A DNA stretch of 10,271 bases from Massilia sp. (GCA_028291845.1 JAQGNM010000018.1:1-10271); one strand, 5' to 3'; counted from the stretch's first letter, positions 1 through 8,187 are shown. Made by a program: numbers and translations. The notes: generated by a model from the letters alone, not told the origin.

Positions 1-2
1 CG

Positions 3-206
3 GCGATTGCTTCCGTCAGCTTCGGCGCCGAGCGCGTGTTCATCTTGCGGCACAAGACCAGCGGCGAGCGCCTGCGGCTGAACTTGACCGATGGCAGCCT
101 GTTGCTGATGGCCGGCAGTTTGCAGAAACATTGGTCACATGGTATCAACAAGACCACCAAAGCGGCCGGTGGCAGGGTCAACCTGACCTTTCGAACCATT
201 TTGTAA
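3..206 (+). CDS. AlkB-like 2-oxoglutarate/Fe(II) dioxygenase, C-terminal fragment
   Basis: This is the 3' end of a gene that begins before the window: 67 codons ending in TAA. The fragment carries the C-terminal signature of the AlkB family. The motif KHWSHGINK (residues 42-50 of the fragment) holds a histidine, H46, in the position of the distal iron ligand. RVNLTFR (58-64) fits the R-x5-R pattern that binds 2-oxoglutarate and helps place the substrate. Enzymes of this family oxidatively remove alkyl groups from damaged nucleic-acid bases in the cytoplasm, and the HW-x-H form is common in the AlkB2/ALKBH2-like subgroup. The HxD part of the metal triad lies outside the window, so catalytic competence cannot be checked. 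No clear terminator follows the stop codon. The family call is fairly sure; the exact substrate is unknown. Confidence 0.85.
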   Translation, partial: AIASVSFGAERVFILRHKTSGERLRLNLTDGSLLLMAGSLQKHWSHGINKTTKAAGGRVNLTFRTIL

Positions 207-505
207 GCTTGTAACGGCCTCAGCGCTGCTTACATTTTGTACTTACTATATCGACATTGGTACGGTTGGATGCAGCGGCAAAATGCTGCCAAATGTTTGT
301 AAATGTTGCTAAACATCGCCTTCAGATATCTATTTCCCGCCGTAAATTGCTGAACATCCGGTCATTTATTTTCGGTTTCGCTTACATCCACTTACATTTC
401 TTACTTAATCCCCAAGGACGCCGCGGTTTCGTTTTGCTATCTTGACTACCTCGCGATTCATTGGGAATGGCGAGCCAGACGATTAACCAGTTCAAAGGAT
501 CTCGC
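207..505 (+). promoter_or_regulatory. Leader of the beta-barrel gene with OmpR/CpxR-like direct repeats
   Basis: This 299-base stretch holds no gene and is AT-richer than its surroundings. It contains several groups of short direct repeats in about helical phase. CTTACAT and CTTACTA lie at 229-235 and 242-248. AAATGTT occurs at 291-297 and 301-307, followed by AAACAT at 311-316. CTTACAT occurs at 381-387 and 391-397, followed by CTTACTT at 400-406. On the minus strand the last group reads GTAAG three times, separated by 4 and 5 bases, which resembles the paired GTAAA half-sites of CpxR and the 10-bp half-sites of OmpR. A possible extended -10 (TGCTATCTT, 435-443) lies downstream with no good -35. 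That would place the last repeat group at roughly -68 to -43, a typical activator position. Regulator identity is inferred. Confidence 0.4.
381..406 (-). promoter_or_regulatory. Triple GTAAG direct repeat, candidate OmpR-family response-regulator site
   Basis: Three copies of a 7-bp word (CTTACAT, CTTACAT, CTTACTT on the plus strand) start at 381, 391 and 400, so they lie on nearly the same face of the helix. The layout resembles OmpR and CpxR sites, which are tandem half-sites about 10 bp apart. The next gene encodes an outer-membrane protein, a typical target of such regulators. The match was made by eye. Confidence 0.35.
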
Positions 506-1066
506 ATGAAAAAGCTCATTTTCGCACTCATTGCTGCCAGCGCAGCCATCGGTTCGGCCCAGGCCGCACAGCCAGGCCCATACGTCGGCGTGGGTATCGC
601 CAACGCCGATCACAAAGCCAACATTACCGGCGCCAGCTCGACCAGCAGCGACGGCTATTCGGCTTCCGGCAAGATCTTCGGCGGCTATGAAGTCGACCAA
701 ACCTTCGGCATGGACGTGGGCTACACCGACTTCCGCAGCTCCGATTACAGCTACACCCTGAACGGCGTCAACCGCAACGGCTCGACCGATGGCAAGTCGT
801 ACTACGTCGCCGGCAAGGCCACCGCGCCTGTCAACGAGCAGTTCTCGGTGTTCGGCAAGCTGGGCGCTGCTCAGAACAAGCGCAGCTACAGCGACTCGCT
901 GCTGAGCGGCGACACCAGCAAGACCGAACTGTATGCTGGCGTTGGCGCGCAGTACAACTTCAACCCGAAAGTTGCCGTGACCCTGGAATACGAGCGTTAC
1001 GGTAAAAACCAGGACATCGGCGCCAAGTCGAGTGTCGTGACTCTGGGCGCGAAATACGCGTTCTAA
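506..1066 (+). CDS. Small outer-membrane beta-barrel protein
   Basis: The 186-residue protein has a classical Sec signal peptide: MKK, then a hydrophobic stretch, then AQA followed by AQ, with predicted cleavage after residue 20. The mature part of about 166 residues alternates polar and hydrophobic residues and is rich in Gly, Tyr and Ser. It ends in the strand TLGAKYAF with a terminal phenylalanine, the usual signal for insertion by the Bam complex. Size and pattern fit an eight-stranded barrel of the OmpA-barrel/OmpW-like superfamily (outer membrane beta-barrel domain). There is no peptidoglycan-binding OmpA C-terminal domain. The ATG at 506 was chosen over a TTG at 461 because it starts the signal peptide and has AAAGGA at 494-499, six bases upstream. 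The leader carries response-regulator-like repeats and a strong terminator follows, so it is probably a single-gene unit. The ligand is unknown. Confidence 0.85.
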   Translation: MKKLIFALIAASAAIGSAQAAQPGPYVGVGIANADHKANITGASSTSSDGYSASGKIFGGYEVDQTFGMDVGYTDFRSSDYSYTLNGVNRNGSTDGKSYYVAGKATAPVNEQFSVFGKLGAAQNKRSYSDSLLSGDTSKTELYAGVGAQYNFNPKVAVTLEYERYGKNQDIGAKSSVVTLGAKYAF

Positions 1067-1091
1067 TCAAGACCGCAATTGCTACATAAAT

Positions 1092-1124
1092 AAAAGCCCG
1101 CCGGAGTGATCCGGCGGGCTTTTT
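1092..1124. terminator. Bidirectional Rho-independent terminator
   Basis: A perfect 10-bp GC-rich stem (AGCCCGCCGG at 1095-1104 pairing with CCGGCGGGCT at 1111-1120) surrounds the six-base loop AGTGAT. It has a T-run on the plus-strand side and an A-run before the stem, which is a T-run on the minus strand. It lies between two convergent genes, so it can end both the beta-barrel transcript and the ettA transcript. Confidence 0.95.
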
Positions 1125-1148
1125 AACGTGGGTGAACCGGAGGCTCGC

Positions 1149-2816
<1,668 letters not shown>

Positions 2817-3008
2817 TTGATTGAATTGTTCTCTGCTAAGACGGGAAGGTGCACAGCATACCGGAAAAGGGGGTGGCAGGACCACCGCCATACGGCATGC
2901 AATGCAAGTGGAGCAACGGCCGGCATGCGCAAGCGGTCAGGCAGCGCGAGAGAGACCGCATCAATTGCGCCACCACCCTTTGGCGCCAAGGCGCTGCCGG
3001 CTCGATGC
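2817..3008 (-). promoter_or_regulatory. Gap between rarD and ettA, possible ettA promoter
   Basis: This 192-base stretch holds no gene. On the minus strand a TATGCT (2855-2860) could serve as a -10 about 40 bases before the ettA start, but no convincing -35 lies at the right distance. The perfect palindrome TTGGCGCCAA lies at 2980-2989, shortly after the rarD stop, without a T-run. A small hairpin GGTGG/CCACC lies at 2872-2886. The promoter call is weak. Confidence 0.25.
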
Positions 3009-3878
3009 CTATGTGTGTGCGTGCCACAACCCTTCCACCGCATACAGCCCCAGCGCGCTCCAGATCAGAGAAAATCCCACCAGGCGGTCCATCGTAAAAG
3101 CTTCTTGAAACAGCCACACGCCCAGGAAAAATTGAATCGACGGGCCGATGTATTGCAGCATGCCCAGCACGGCCATGGGGATGCGGCGCGCGCCGGCGGC
3201 GAACATGAGCAAGGGGATGGCCGTGATGGGGCCGGCGGCGACCAGCAGCGCGCGCGTGGTGTCGGACGGGGTGGTCAAGAACACGTTGGCGCCGTGCATG
3301 GTCAGCCAGACCACGTAGCCCAGCGCCAGCGGGAACAGCACCATGGTCTCGAAGGCCAGCCCCTCCAGCGCGCCGAGCGCGGCGGTTTTTCTCAATAAAC
3401 CGTAGCCGCCGAAGGTGGCTGCCAGCGCCAGGGCGATCCACGGCACTGTGCCGGCTTGCCAAGTCAGCCACAGCACCCCGAGCGCGGCCACGGCGATCGC
3501 CGTCCATTGCAGCTTGCGCAGGCGCTCGCCCAGCACCACGTAGCCGAGCATGATGTTGACCAAGGGATTAATAAAATAGCCGAGGCTGGCGTCGATGACG
3601 TGGCCGTTGTTGACCGACCAGATGTAGATCAGCCAGTTGACGCTTAATAACAGAGCGCTGGCGATGAAGCTGGCGATCACCTTGGGGCGACGAATAATCT
3701 CGGGCAGCCAGCGCCACTGGCGACGGACACCCAGGACGGCGATCAAAAATACCAGCGACCACAGAACGCGATGGGCCAGGATCTGCCCGGGCGGTACTTC
3801 GTTGAGTGCGTGAAAATACAGGGGGAACAATCCCCAGAGGAGAAAAGCCAGGGACGCGAAAATAATACCGGTGCGCAT
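3009..3878 (-). CDS. rarD: RarD-type EamA/DMT-family inner-membrane transporter
   Basis: The 289-residue, very hydrophobic protein has about ten predicted membrane helices arranged as two EamA-like halves, close to E. coli RarD (about 296 residues). Matches to RarD-specific stretches include HRVLWS (36-41), NWLIYIWSVNN (81-91), ASLGYFINPLVNI (97-109), GERLRKLQW (117-125) and LQYIGPS (241-247). RarD proteins belong to the drug/metabolite transporter superfamily; their physiological substrate is not established and the old name refers to chloramphenicol sensitivity. The ATG at 3876-3878 fits the family N-terminus, and there is no in-frame start upstream before a stop. There is no recognisable ribosome binding site: a T7 tract and a hairpin lie immediately before the ATG. 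The gene follows the lipoprotein gene on the same strand, but the hairpin suggests separate control. Confidence 0.93.
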   Translation of the reverse strand: MRTGIIFASLAFLLWGLFPLYFHALNEVPPGQILAHRVLWSLVFLIAVLGVRRQWRWLPEIIRRPKVIASFIASALLLSVNWLIYIWSVNNGHVIDASLGYFINPLVNIMLGYVVLGERLRKLQWTAIAVAALGVLWLTWQAGTVPWIALALAATFGGYGLLRKTAALGALEGLAFETMVLFPLALGYVVWLTMHGANVFLTTPSDTTRALLVAAGPITAIPLLMFAAGARRIPMAVLGMLQYIGPSIQFFLGVWLFQEAFTMDRLVGFSLIWSALGLYAVEGLWHAHT

Positions 3879-3925
3879 AAAAAAACGATCGAGGATTGCT
3901 GGAACAGCATTATCCCCGAATCGTT
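3879..3925 (-). terminator. Terminator-like hairpin abutting the rarD start codon
   Basis: Read on the minus strand, an arm at 3925-3905 pairs with an arm at 3901-3884 around a three-base loop. The pairing is AACGA, then TCG, then GGAT with one G-U pair nearby, then TGCTG, interrupted by a one-base and a two-base bulge. Seven T residues (3885-3879) follow, and the next three bases are the rarD ATG. The hairpin lies 25 bases past the stop of the upstream lipoprotein gene, so it is best read as that gene's terminator. Because it also occupies the place of the rarD ribosome binding site, it may affect rarD expression. Confidence 0.7.
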
Positions 3926-3949
3926 CTTGTCCTGCTCAGCAGCGCTTTT

Positions 3950-5599
3950 TTACAAACCGACGGAAAACAGCACCGCATTATTGATCGCATACACCAGGCC
4001 GTCCGGCCCCACCGCGGTCGGCGTGTAGGACTCGCCCAGCCCGCTGGTCAGGCGGATTTTTTGGCTTAAAGTGTTGGTCGTCAAATCCCAGCGGTACAAA
4101 TAACCGTCCTCGCTGTTGACCAGGATCGATTTGGTGAACGGGTCGACCGCCGCCGTGTTGATGCACCACTCGGTGACGCCGCCCGGGAAGCTGGGGTCGG
4201 GGGTGGGGCCGAGGATGGTCAGTACTTCCTTCATCACCTTGACGCTGGCGGTGGCGCTGACCGGGTCGGCCATGCTGGCGTTCGGGTCGAGCACGGCGAT
4301 GCGGTTTTTCGAGTCACCGCTGCCGGCGCGGCCGTAGTTGTTGTATTTCGTCATGACCAGATAGCTCGAGGTGCCGGTGTAGCCGGGCACCATGGCGGCC
4401 GGCACCACCGAGGCGGTGTCGTCCCACCCGAACGAACCGGGCGTTTTGGCGGTGGTCAGCGCGGCGTCGAAATGCAGCAGCCAGCCGCGCGCGTTGTGCT
4501 GATTGCTGACCGGTTCGAGCACGCCGAAATAGACGTCGCCGTCCGGGCCCACCATCGGCGAGGCGGTGCTGTCTTCGCTGATGCGGGAGTTGGCCAGCGA
4601 GAACGGGTCGGTCAGCAGGGCCTTCGATTTCAAGGCCAGGGTGGCGGCGTCGAGCGCCAGCAGCTGGCCGTTGATGCCGTTGCTTTTGACAACCACGTAG
4701 ACCGTTTTCTGGTCGTTCGAGATAGCCGGCGCCGCGCCCATGGCCGGTTTGCTCATTGAAGGGTCGCCGCTGGCGGCGGCGGCGCTGACCCAGCCGCCGG
4801 TGCCGTCGGCGCCGATGCGGGCGATGCCGCTGGTCAAGTTGGCGGGATTGCTGGTGCCGGTGACGACAAAGCCGAAAAACAGGTTGCCGGCGCTGTCGGC
4901 GGTGATCGGCGTATTGATGAACACGCTGGCATCAAACGCCGCCTTGTTGGCGCTGTAGGCGCCGTTGCCATAAAAAACCAGGCTGTTGGTGGCGGAGCCG
5001 GCTGCATCGGCGTCGTCCCGGTACAACACTTTGCCGCCGGCGCCGGGCATGACGATGCGGTTGTTCCTGGTGAGAGTGATGTTGTAGGCGGGCGTCCAGT
5101 TGTGTGCCGGCATGACGTAATCGCTGTCGATAGTCCACGCCAGCGCGCCGCTGGCGCCGGCGCGCGCTTCGACTCTAAAACTGTCGGCGGCGGCGCGCTT
5201 GACCGGTACCAGCACCGTGTTTTTCGCCGTGATTACCGGTGAGCCGTAGTGCACCAGCAGATAGCCCTGGGCGCTGTATTGGGGCGCGACGTCGACCGGC
5301 GTTTGCCAGACGATGCGATTGAGCGCTTGCGTCTTGACGCTAGCCTGCGCGGTGTGCTGGGCGTCGCCGCCATAGCTAAGCCAGGCGGTCCCGGTGGCCG
5401 GGACCGGGACCACCGGCACCTCCGGCACCACTGGAGGCACCGGCACCACCGGAGATACCGGCGCTGCCGGCGTCGCCGTGCTGCCGCCACCACCGCCGCC
5501 GCTGCAGGCGGCAATCGCGCCGAGGACGGCGATCGCCGCCACCGCGGCGGTGCGCCGCAAGCCGGCGTTATTCTTTTTATGCGTGGTGCGAGGGCGCAT
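3950..5599 (-). CDS. Exported lipoprotein with PQQ-like/beta-propeller repeat domain
   Basis: The 549-residue protein starts with a basic segment (MRPRTTHKKNN...LRR), a hydrophobic core and the lipobox IAAC, so Cys32 is the predicted lipidation site. After the cysteine come a Gly6 run and a Pro/Val-rich linker (about 43-69) that spaces the folded part from the membrane. The rest (about 71-549) has repeated short hydrophobic strands with Gly-Asp turns and blade-like phrases such as LSYGGDAQHTA (74-84) and AVGPDGLVYAIN near the C-terminus. This resembles PQQ-binding-like quinoprotein repeats or a BamB-type propeller, though I cannot point to cofactor residues. The ATG at 5597-5599 has GGAGA a few bases upstream. 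The gene diverges from the HzsA-like haem protein gene and is followed by a terminator-like hairpin. The lipoprotein call is firm, the fold likely, the function unknown. Binding of a redox partner or of the neighbour's product is inference. Confidence 0.85.
   Translation of the reverse strand: MRPRTTHKKNNAGLRRTAAVAAIAVLGAIAACSGGGGGGSTATPAAPVSPVVPVPPVVPEVPVVPVPATGTAWLSYGGDAQHTAQASVKTQALNRIVWQTPVDVAPQYSAQGYLLVHYGSPVITAKNTVLVPVKRAAADSFRVEARAGASGALAWTIDSDYVMPAHNWTPAYNITLTRNNRIVMPGAGGKVLYRDDADAAGSATNSLVFYGNGAYSANKAAFDASVFINTPITADSAGNLFFGFVVTGTSNPANLTSGIARIGADGTGGWVSAAAASGDPSMSKPAMGAAPAISNDQKTVYVVVKSNGINGQLLALDAATLALKSKALLTDPFSLANSRISEDSTASPMVGPDGDVYFGVLEPVSNQHNARGWLLHFDAALTTAKTPGSFGWDDTASVVPAAMVPGYTGTSSYLVMTKYNNYGRAGSGDSKNRIAVLDPNASMADPVSATASVKVMKEVLTILGPTPDPSFPGGVTEWCINTAAVDPFTKSILVNSEDGYLYRWDLTTNTLSQKIRLTSGLGESYTPTAVGPDGLVYAINNAVLFSVGL
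5390..5473 (-). repeat. Low-complexity Pro/Val linker repeat within the lipoprotein gene
   Basis: Codons 43-70 of the lipoprotein gene repeat the pattern PVV-PV-P with short near-identical DNA words (GGCACC, ACCGGC and variants on the plus strand). The segment joins the lipidated N-terminus to the propeller-like domain and probably acts as an extended tether. Such DNA is prone to slippage, so its length may vary between strains. Confidence 0.5.
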
Positions 5600-5767
5600 G
5601 CTGTCTCCAGAAAATTTCGAACGGCGAGCGGATCATTGCCGCTTGCATCGAGGGCAAGGTTGCGCTTTTCCAGAGGAAATTTCAAGTTCACTACGTAACT
5701 CTTCGGTGGGGCTGGGATAAACTGTCGCGTGGCCGCTTCTACCTTCCCAACCAGCTCGATGCAGCGT

Positions 5768-5793
5768 CGATTATGCACAATCTTGCATAATCG
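5768..5793. promoter_or_regulatory. 10-bp perfect inverted repeat at the array edge
   Basis: CGATTATGCA (5768-5777) and its exact reverse complement TGCATAATCG (5784-5793) are separated by six bases. The dyad lies in the region between the two divergent genes and overlaps the first two units of the 12-bp array. The left arm lies within a perfect DnaA box, TTATGCACA (5771-5779). It could be an operator for a dimeric regulator or a pair of opposed DnaA boxes; the second box is imperfect (TTATGCAAG on the minus strand). Confidence 0.45.
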
Positions 5794-5961
5794 CCTGTGG
5801 ATAAACTTGTGCTTAACCCTGTGGTCAAGCAGGTGTACAAGCGGCTGGACAAGTATGTGGACAAGGCTGTGCACAACAGCGTGTGCACGGCGTCGGACAG
5901 GCTTGTGCATAAATCTGTTGGCAACCCTGTTGACAATGCTGTGGGCAAGCCTGTGCACAAG
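5770..5961. repeat. Sixteen-unit 12-bp tandem array resembling clustered DnaA boxes
   Basis: Cutting the sequence every 12 bases from 5770 gives 16 consecutive units in perfect register. Examples are CCTGTGGATAAA (5794), CCTGTGGTCAAG (5818), TATGTGGACAAG (5854), GCTGTGCACAAC (5866), CTTGTGCATAAA (5902) and CCTGTGCACAAG (5950). The consensus is about CCTGTGGACAAG. The TGTG start and the CAA or TAA end are most conserved; units 2, 10 and 11 are the most degenerate. The core matches the DnaA box TTATNCACA read on the minus strand. Perfect matches are TTATGCACA at 5771-5779 (plus) and, on the minus strand, TTATCCACA at 5804-5796 and TTATGCACA at 5912-5904. Several other units differ by one base. 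From unit 8 onward the array is also coding sequence of the HzsA-like gene. Its existence and period are directly visible; DnaA binding is inference. Confidence 0.85.
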
Positions 5962-8128
5962 TGCCGCGCAGGCGGCCCGGGCCGTGCAGGCCAACACGCC
6001 GTACCCGATCCTGTTCGTCACCCAGGTGCCGCTGCGCACCGACATTGCCGCCCGCCTGTCCGCCTTTGCCAACCACCTGGGCGGGCCGGCCCAGGCGCCG
6101 CGCGGGGGCGATTTGATGCTGCGCTATCCGGACGGCGCCTTGCGCGCGCTGACCCGCGAAGCCGGTTTCGGCAACGCCGGCCTGCAGGGCGCCGGCGCCA
6201 TCGCCGTGCGCGAGCCGGCGGTGCACCGCAGCGGGCGGCGCGCCCTGTTCAGCATGCTGGTGGGTGCGCCGACCGGGCCCGGCCAGGCCGCCGGTGTCTG
6301 GCAGCTGTACGAAGTGAGCGGCCTGGGACGCGGCGAGCGCGCCGTCATCCATAAAATCAAGGGGCAACCGGCCGGCTACAACAACCTGTCTCCGCTGTAC
6401 GGCAGCGACGACCAGGTGCTGTTCACCTCGGACCGCCCGCGCGGCGGCGAAGCCCATTTATATCCCGCGCTGGACGAATACGAAGCCACCGCCACCACCA
6501 CCGGCATCTGGAAGCTCGATCCGCGCAGCGGCGCCGTGCGCATCCTCAACCACGCCGTCAGCGGCGCCTTCACGCCGATCCTCGACAGCTACGGCAGGGT
6601 CGTGTTCACCCGCTGGGACCACCAGCAGCAGGATCAATTGGCCCAGCGCGACCGCGACGCCGCCAACAATGGCGTGGCGCTGCCGTTCAAGTCGCTTAAC
6701 TACGCCAGCGAGCAAGCGGGATCGAAGGTGCTGGCGGGCCGCGACGAGCCGTTCCCCGAATCGCGCAGCGGCAGCCGCGGGCCGTATGGCGAAGTGAGCG
6801 CTTTTACCACCAATTTTTTCACCCTGTGGCAGATGGAGGAAGACGGCCGCAATGAAGAAACCCTGAACCACGTCGGCCAGCACGAACTGGCGTTTGGTTT
6901 TCTCACGCCCACCTTCAAGGACGACCCGGCGCTGTCGAACCGCACCGTCGACAGGTTTCACCGCAACCGGCTGGCATTGCGCCGCGAAGGGGGCCTGTTT
7001 CATGCGCGCGAGGAGCCGCGCCGGCCCGGCAGCTTCGTCGCCACGGCGGCCAGGGAATCGGCCGCCGGCGCGGCCACTTTTACCACCGGCCAGCTGGTGC
7101 GCCTGAGCGGGGCGCCGACCCTCAACGGCGAGCGCATGACCATCGAGGCGCTCACCGCGGGAGACCCCGCTGATGCTTTATCGGGAGGGCGCTTTCGTAA
7201 CCCGCTGCCGCTGGCCGACGGCCGCCTGATCGCCAGCCACACCAGCGCGGTGCGCCCGCCCGAGGAGGGCAGCGCGCTGCCGGATTTGAGATTGCGCTGG
7301 CTGGTCGCCGCCAGCGGCGGCCTGTTGCAGGCCGGCGCCCCGCTCAATGCGGCGCTCGGCGCCAGGGTGCGCTGGTGGAGCGCGGCCGGACCGCAAAGTC
7401 ATGACGGACCGCTGTGGGAGCTCGACGCCGTCGAGCTGCGCCCCGGGGCGCCAATAAAGGCGCGTCACGTCGCCGGTTTCGAGGCGCCGGAGCGGGCCGT
7501 GCTGCGCGAAGAGCGGGTCAGCGAAACAGCCTTGCGGGATTGGCTGGTGCAGCGCGACCTGGCGCTGATCGTGACGCGCGACCAGACCAGCCGAGATCGG
7601 GCAGACTTGCAACAACCGTTCAATTTAAGGGTGCCGGGCGGGAGAACCACGCTGGCGAAGGCGCGGCCGGCCGCCAAGGCGAAGGCGACGGCCAAGGCGA
7701 CGGTCTACGACATCGCCCATTTTCAGCTGTTCCAGGCCGATGCCGTGCGTGCCTATCCGGGGCGGCCGGGACGGCGCGTGCTGGCGCAGCCGCTGCACGA
7801 TGGCGCGGCCGTCGCCGCCAACGGCGTCGATCCGGCCAACCGCTCAGGCCCTGCCGGCAGCGTGAAGATCGCCCGCGACGGCTCGACCGCCGCGTTCGTG
7901 CCGGCGCGGCGGGCGCTGACCTGGCAGACGGTGGACCCGGCCGGCACGCCGATTGTCCGCGAACGTAACTGGATCACCTTCCAGGCGGGAGAAATGCGCA
8001 CCTGCGCCTCCTGCCACGGCACCAACACGGTCAACCAGGCCGGATTGGCGGCGCCGATGAACAAACCGGAGGCGCTGCGTCAATTGCTGCGCCACTGGAA
8101 AGCCCGGGTTGCCAACCCACCAGAATGA
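5855..8128 (+). CDS. Exported HzsA-related mono-haem c-type cytochrome-like protein
   Basis: From the ATG at 5855 this is a 757-residue protein. A signal peptide is visible: a basic stretch RRR (12-14), a hydrophobic core (17-37) and AQA before ARA, with cleavage predicted after residue 40. The body contains propeller-like phrases (SPLYGSDDQVLFTSDR, FTRWDHQQQDQ, TLWQMEEDGRNEETLNHVGQHEL) that I associate with the hydrazine synthase alpha-subunit middle-domain (HzsA-related) family. Near the C-terminus TCASCHGT gives one covalent haem site (Cys717, Cys720, His721). I see only this CxxCH, whereas true HzsA carries more than one haem, so hydrazine synthesis is not implied. A Lys/Ala-rich insert lies at about 601-616. 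The frame stays open to GTG 5729, and no start has a good ribosome site; 5855 was chosen for the signal peptide. Haem attachment would occur in the periplasm. The substrate is unknown. Confidence 0.8.
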   Translation: MWTRLCTTACARRRTGLCINLLATLLTMLWASLCTSAAQAARAVQANTPYPILFVTQVPLRTDIAARLSAFANHLGGPAQAPRGGDLMLRYPDGALRALTREAGFGNAGLQGAGAIAVREPAVHRSGRRALFSMLVGAPTGPGQAAGVWQLYEVSGLGRGERAVIHKIKGQPAGYNNLSPLYGSDDQVLFTSDRPRGGEAHLYPALDEYEATATTTGIWKLDPRSGAVRILNHAVSGAFTPILDSYGRVVFTRWDHQQQDQLAQRDRDAANNGVALPFKSLNYASEQAGSKVLAGRDEPFPESRSGSRGPYGEVSAFTTNFFTLWQMEEDGRNEETLNHVGQHELAFGFLTPTFKDDPALSNRTVDRFHRNRLALRREGGLFHAREEPRRPGSFVATAARESAAGAATFTTGQLVRLSGAPTLNGERMTIEALTAGDPADALSGGRFRNPLPLADGRLIASHTSAVRPPEEGSALPDLRLRWLVAASGGLLQAGAPLNAALGARVRWWSAAGPQSHDGPLWELDAVELRPGAPIKARHVAGFEAPERAVLREERVSETALRDWLVQRDLALIVTRDQTSRDRADLQQPFNLRVPGGRTTLAKARPAAKAKATAKATVYDIAHFQLFQADAVRAYPGRPGRRVLAQPLHDGAAVAANGVDPANRSGPAGSVKIARDGSTAAFVPARRALTWQTVDPAGTPIVRERNWITFQAGEMRTCASCHGTNTVNQAGLAAPMNKPEALRQLLRHWKARVANPPE

Positions 8129-8154
8129 GAGAGAAGTTGTGAATCGAAATCCGC

Positions 8155-8183
8155 TTGCAATTTTCACCACGTGGGACTATTGT
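8155..8183 (+). promoter_or_regulatory. Candidate sigma-70 promoter of kup
   Basis: TTGCAA (8155-8160) and TATTGT (8178-8183) are separated by exactly 17 bases, and each matches four of six consensus positions. Transcription would begin near 8190. That is downstream of the GTG at 8171 and upstream of the TTG at 8216, which supports the shorter Kup start. Identified by eye only. Confidence 0.4.
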
Positions 8184-8187
8184 GCGA

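Noticed and set aside
2817..2891. Twenty-five-residue N-terminal extension of EttA
   Set aside because: The extension is Pro/Cys-rich and does not resemble EttA, while the start at 2816 gives the exact family length and N-terminus.
5394..5720. Collagen-like Gly-Thr repeat protein on the plus strand
   Set aside because: It is the antisense reading of the Pro/Val linker of the lipoprotein gene, which has a clear lipobox and ribosome site.
5770..5961. CRISPR array
   Set aside because: The units are 12 bp, contiguous, degenerate and without unique spacers, and no cas gene is near.
5770..5961. A replication origin
   Set aside because: No dnaA, dnaN, rep or par gene and no AT-rich unwinding region is visible. 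DnaA-like boxes alone are not enough.
5797..6354. Frame starting with a tetrapeptide repeat (VDKL, VVKQ, VDKA, VHKS)
   Set aside because: The four-residue period is a consequence of the 12-bp DNA unit and appears in every open frame. Past the array the frame becomes an Arg-rich shadow of the HzsA-like gene. Synonymous-looking changes (GAC/GAT, AAG/AAA) leave slight doubt.
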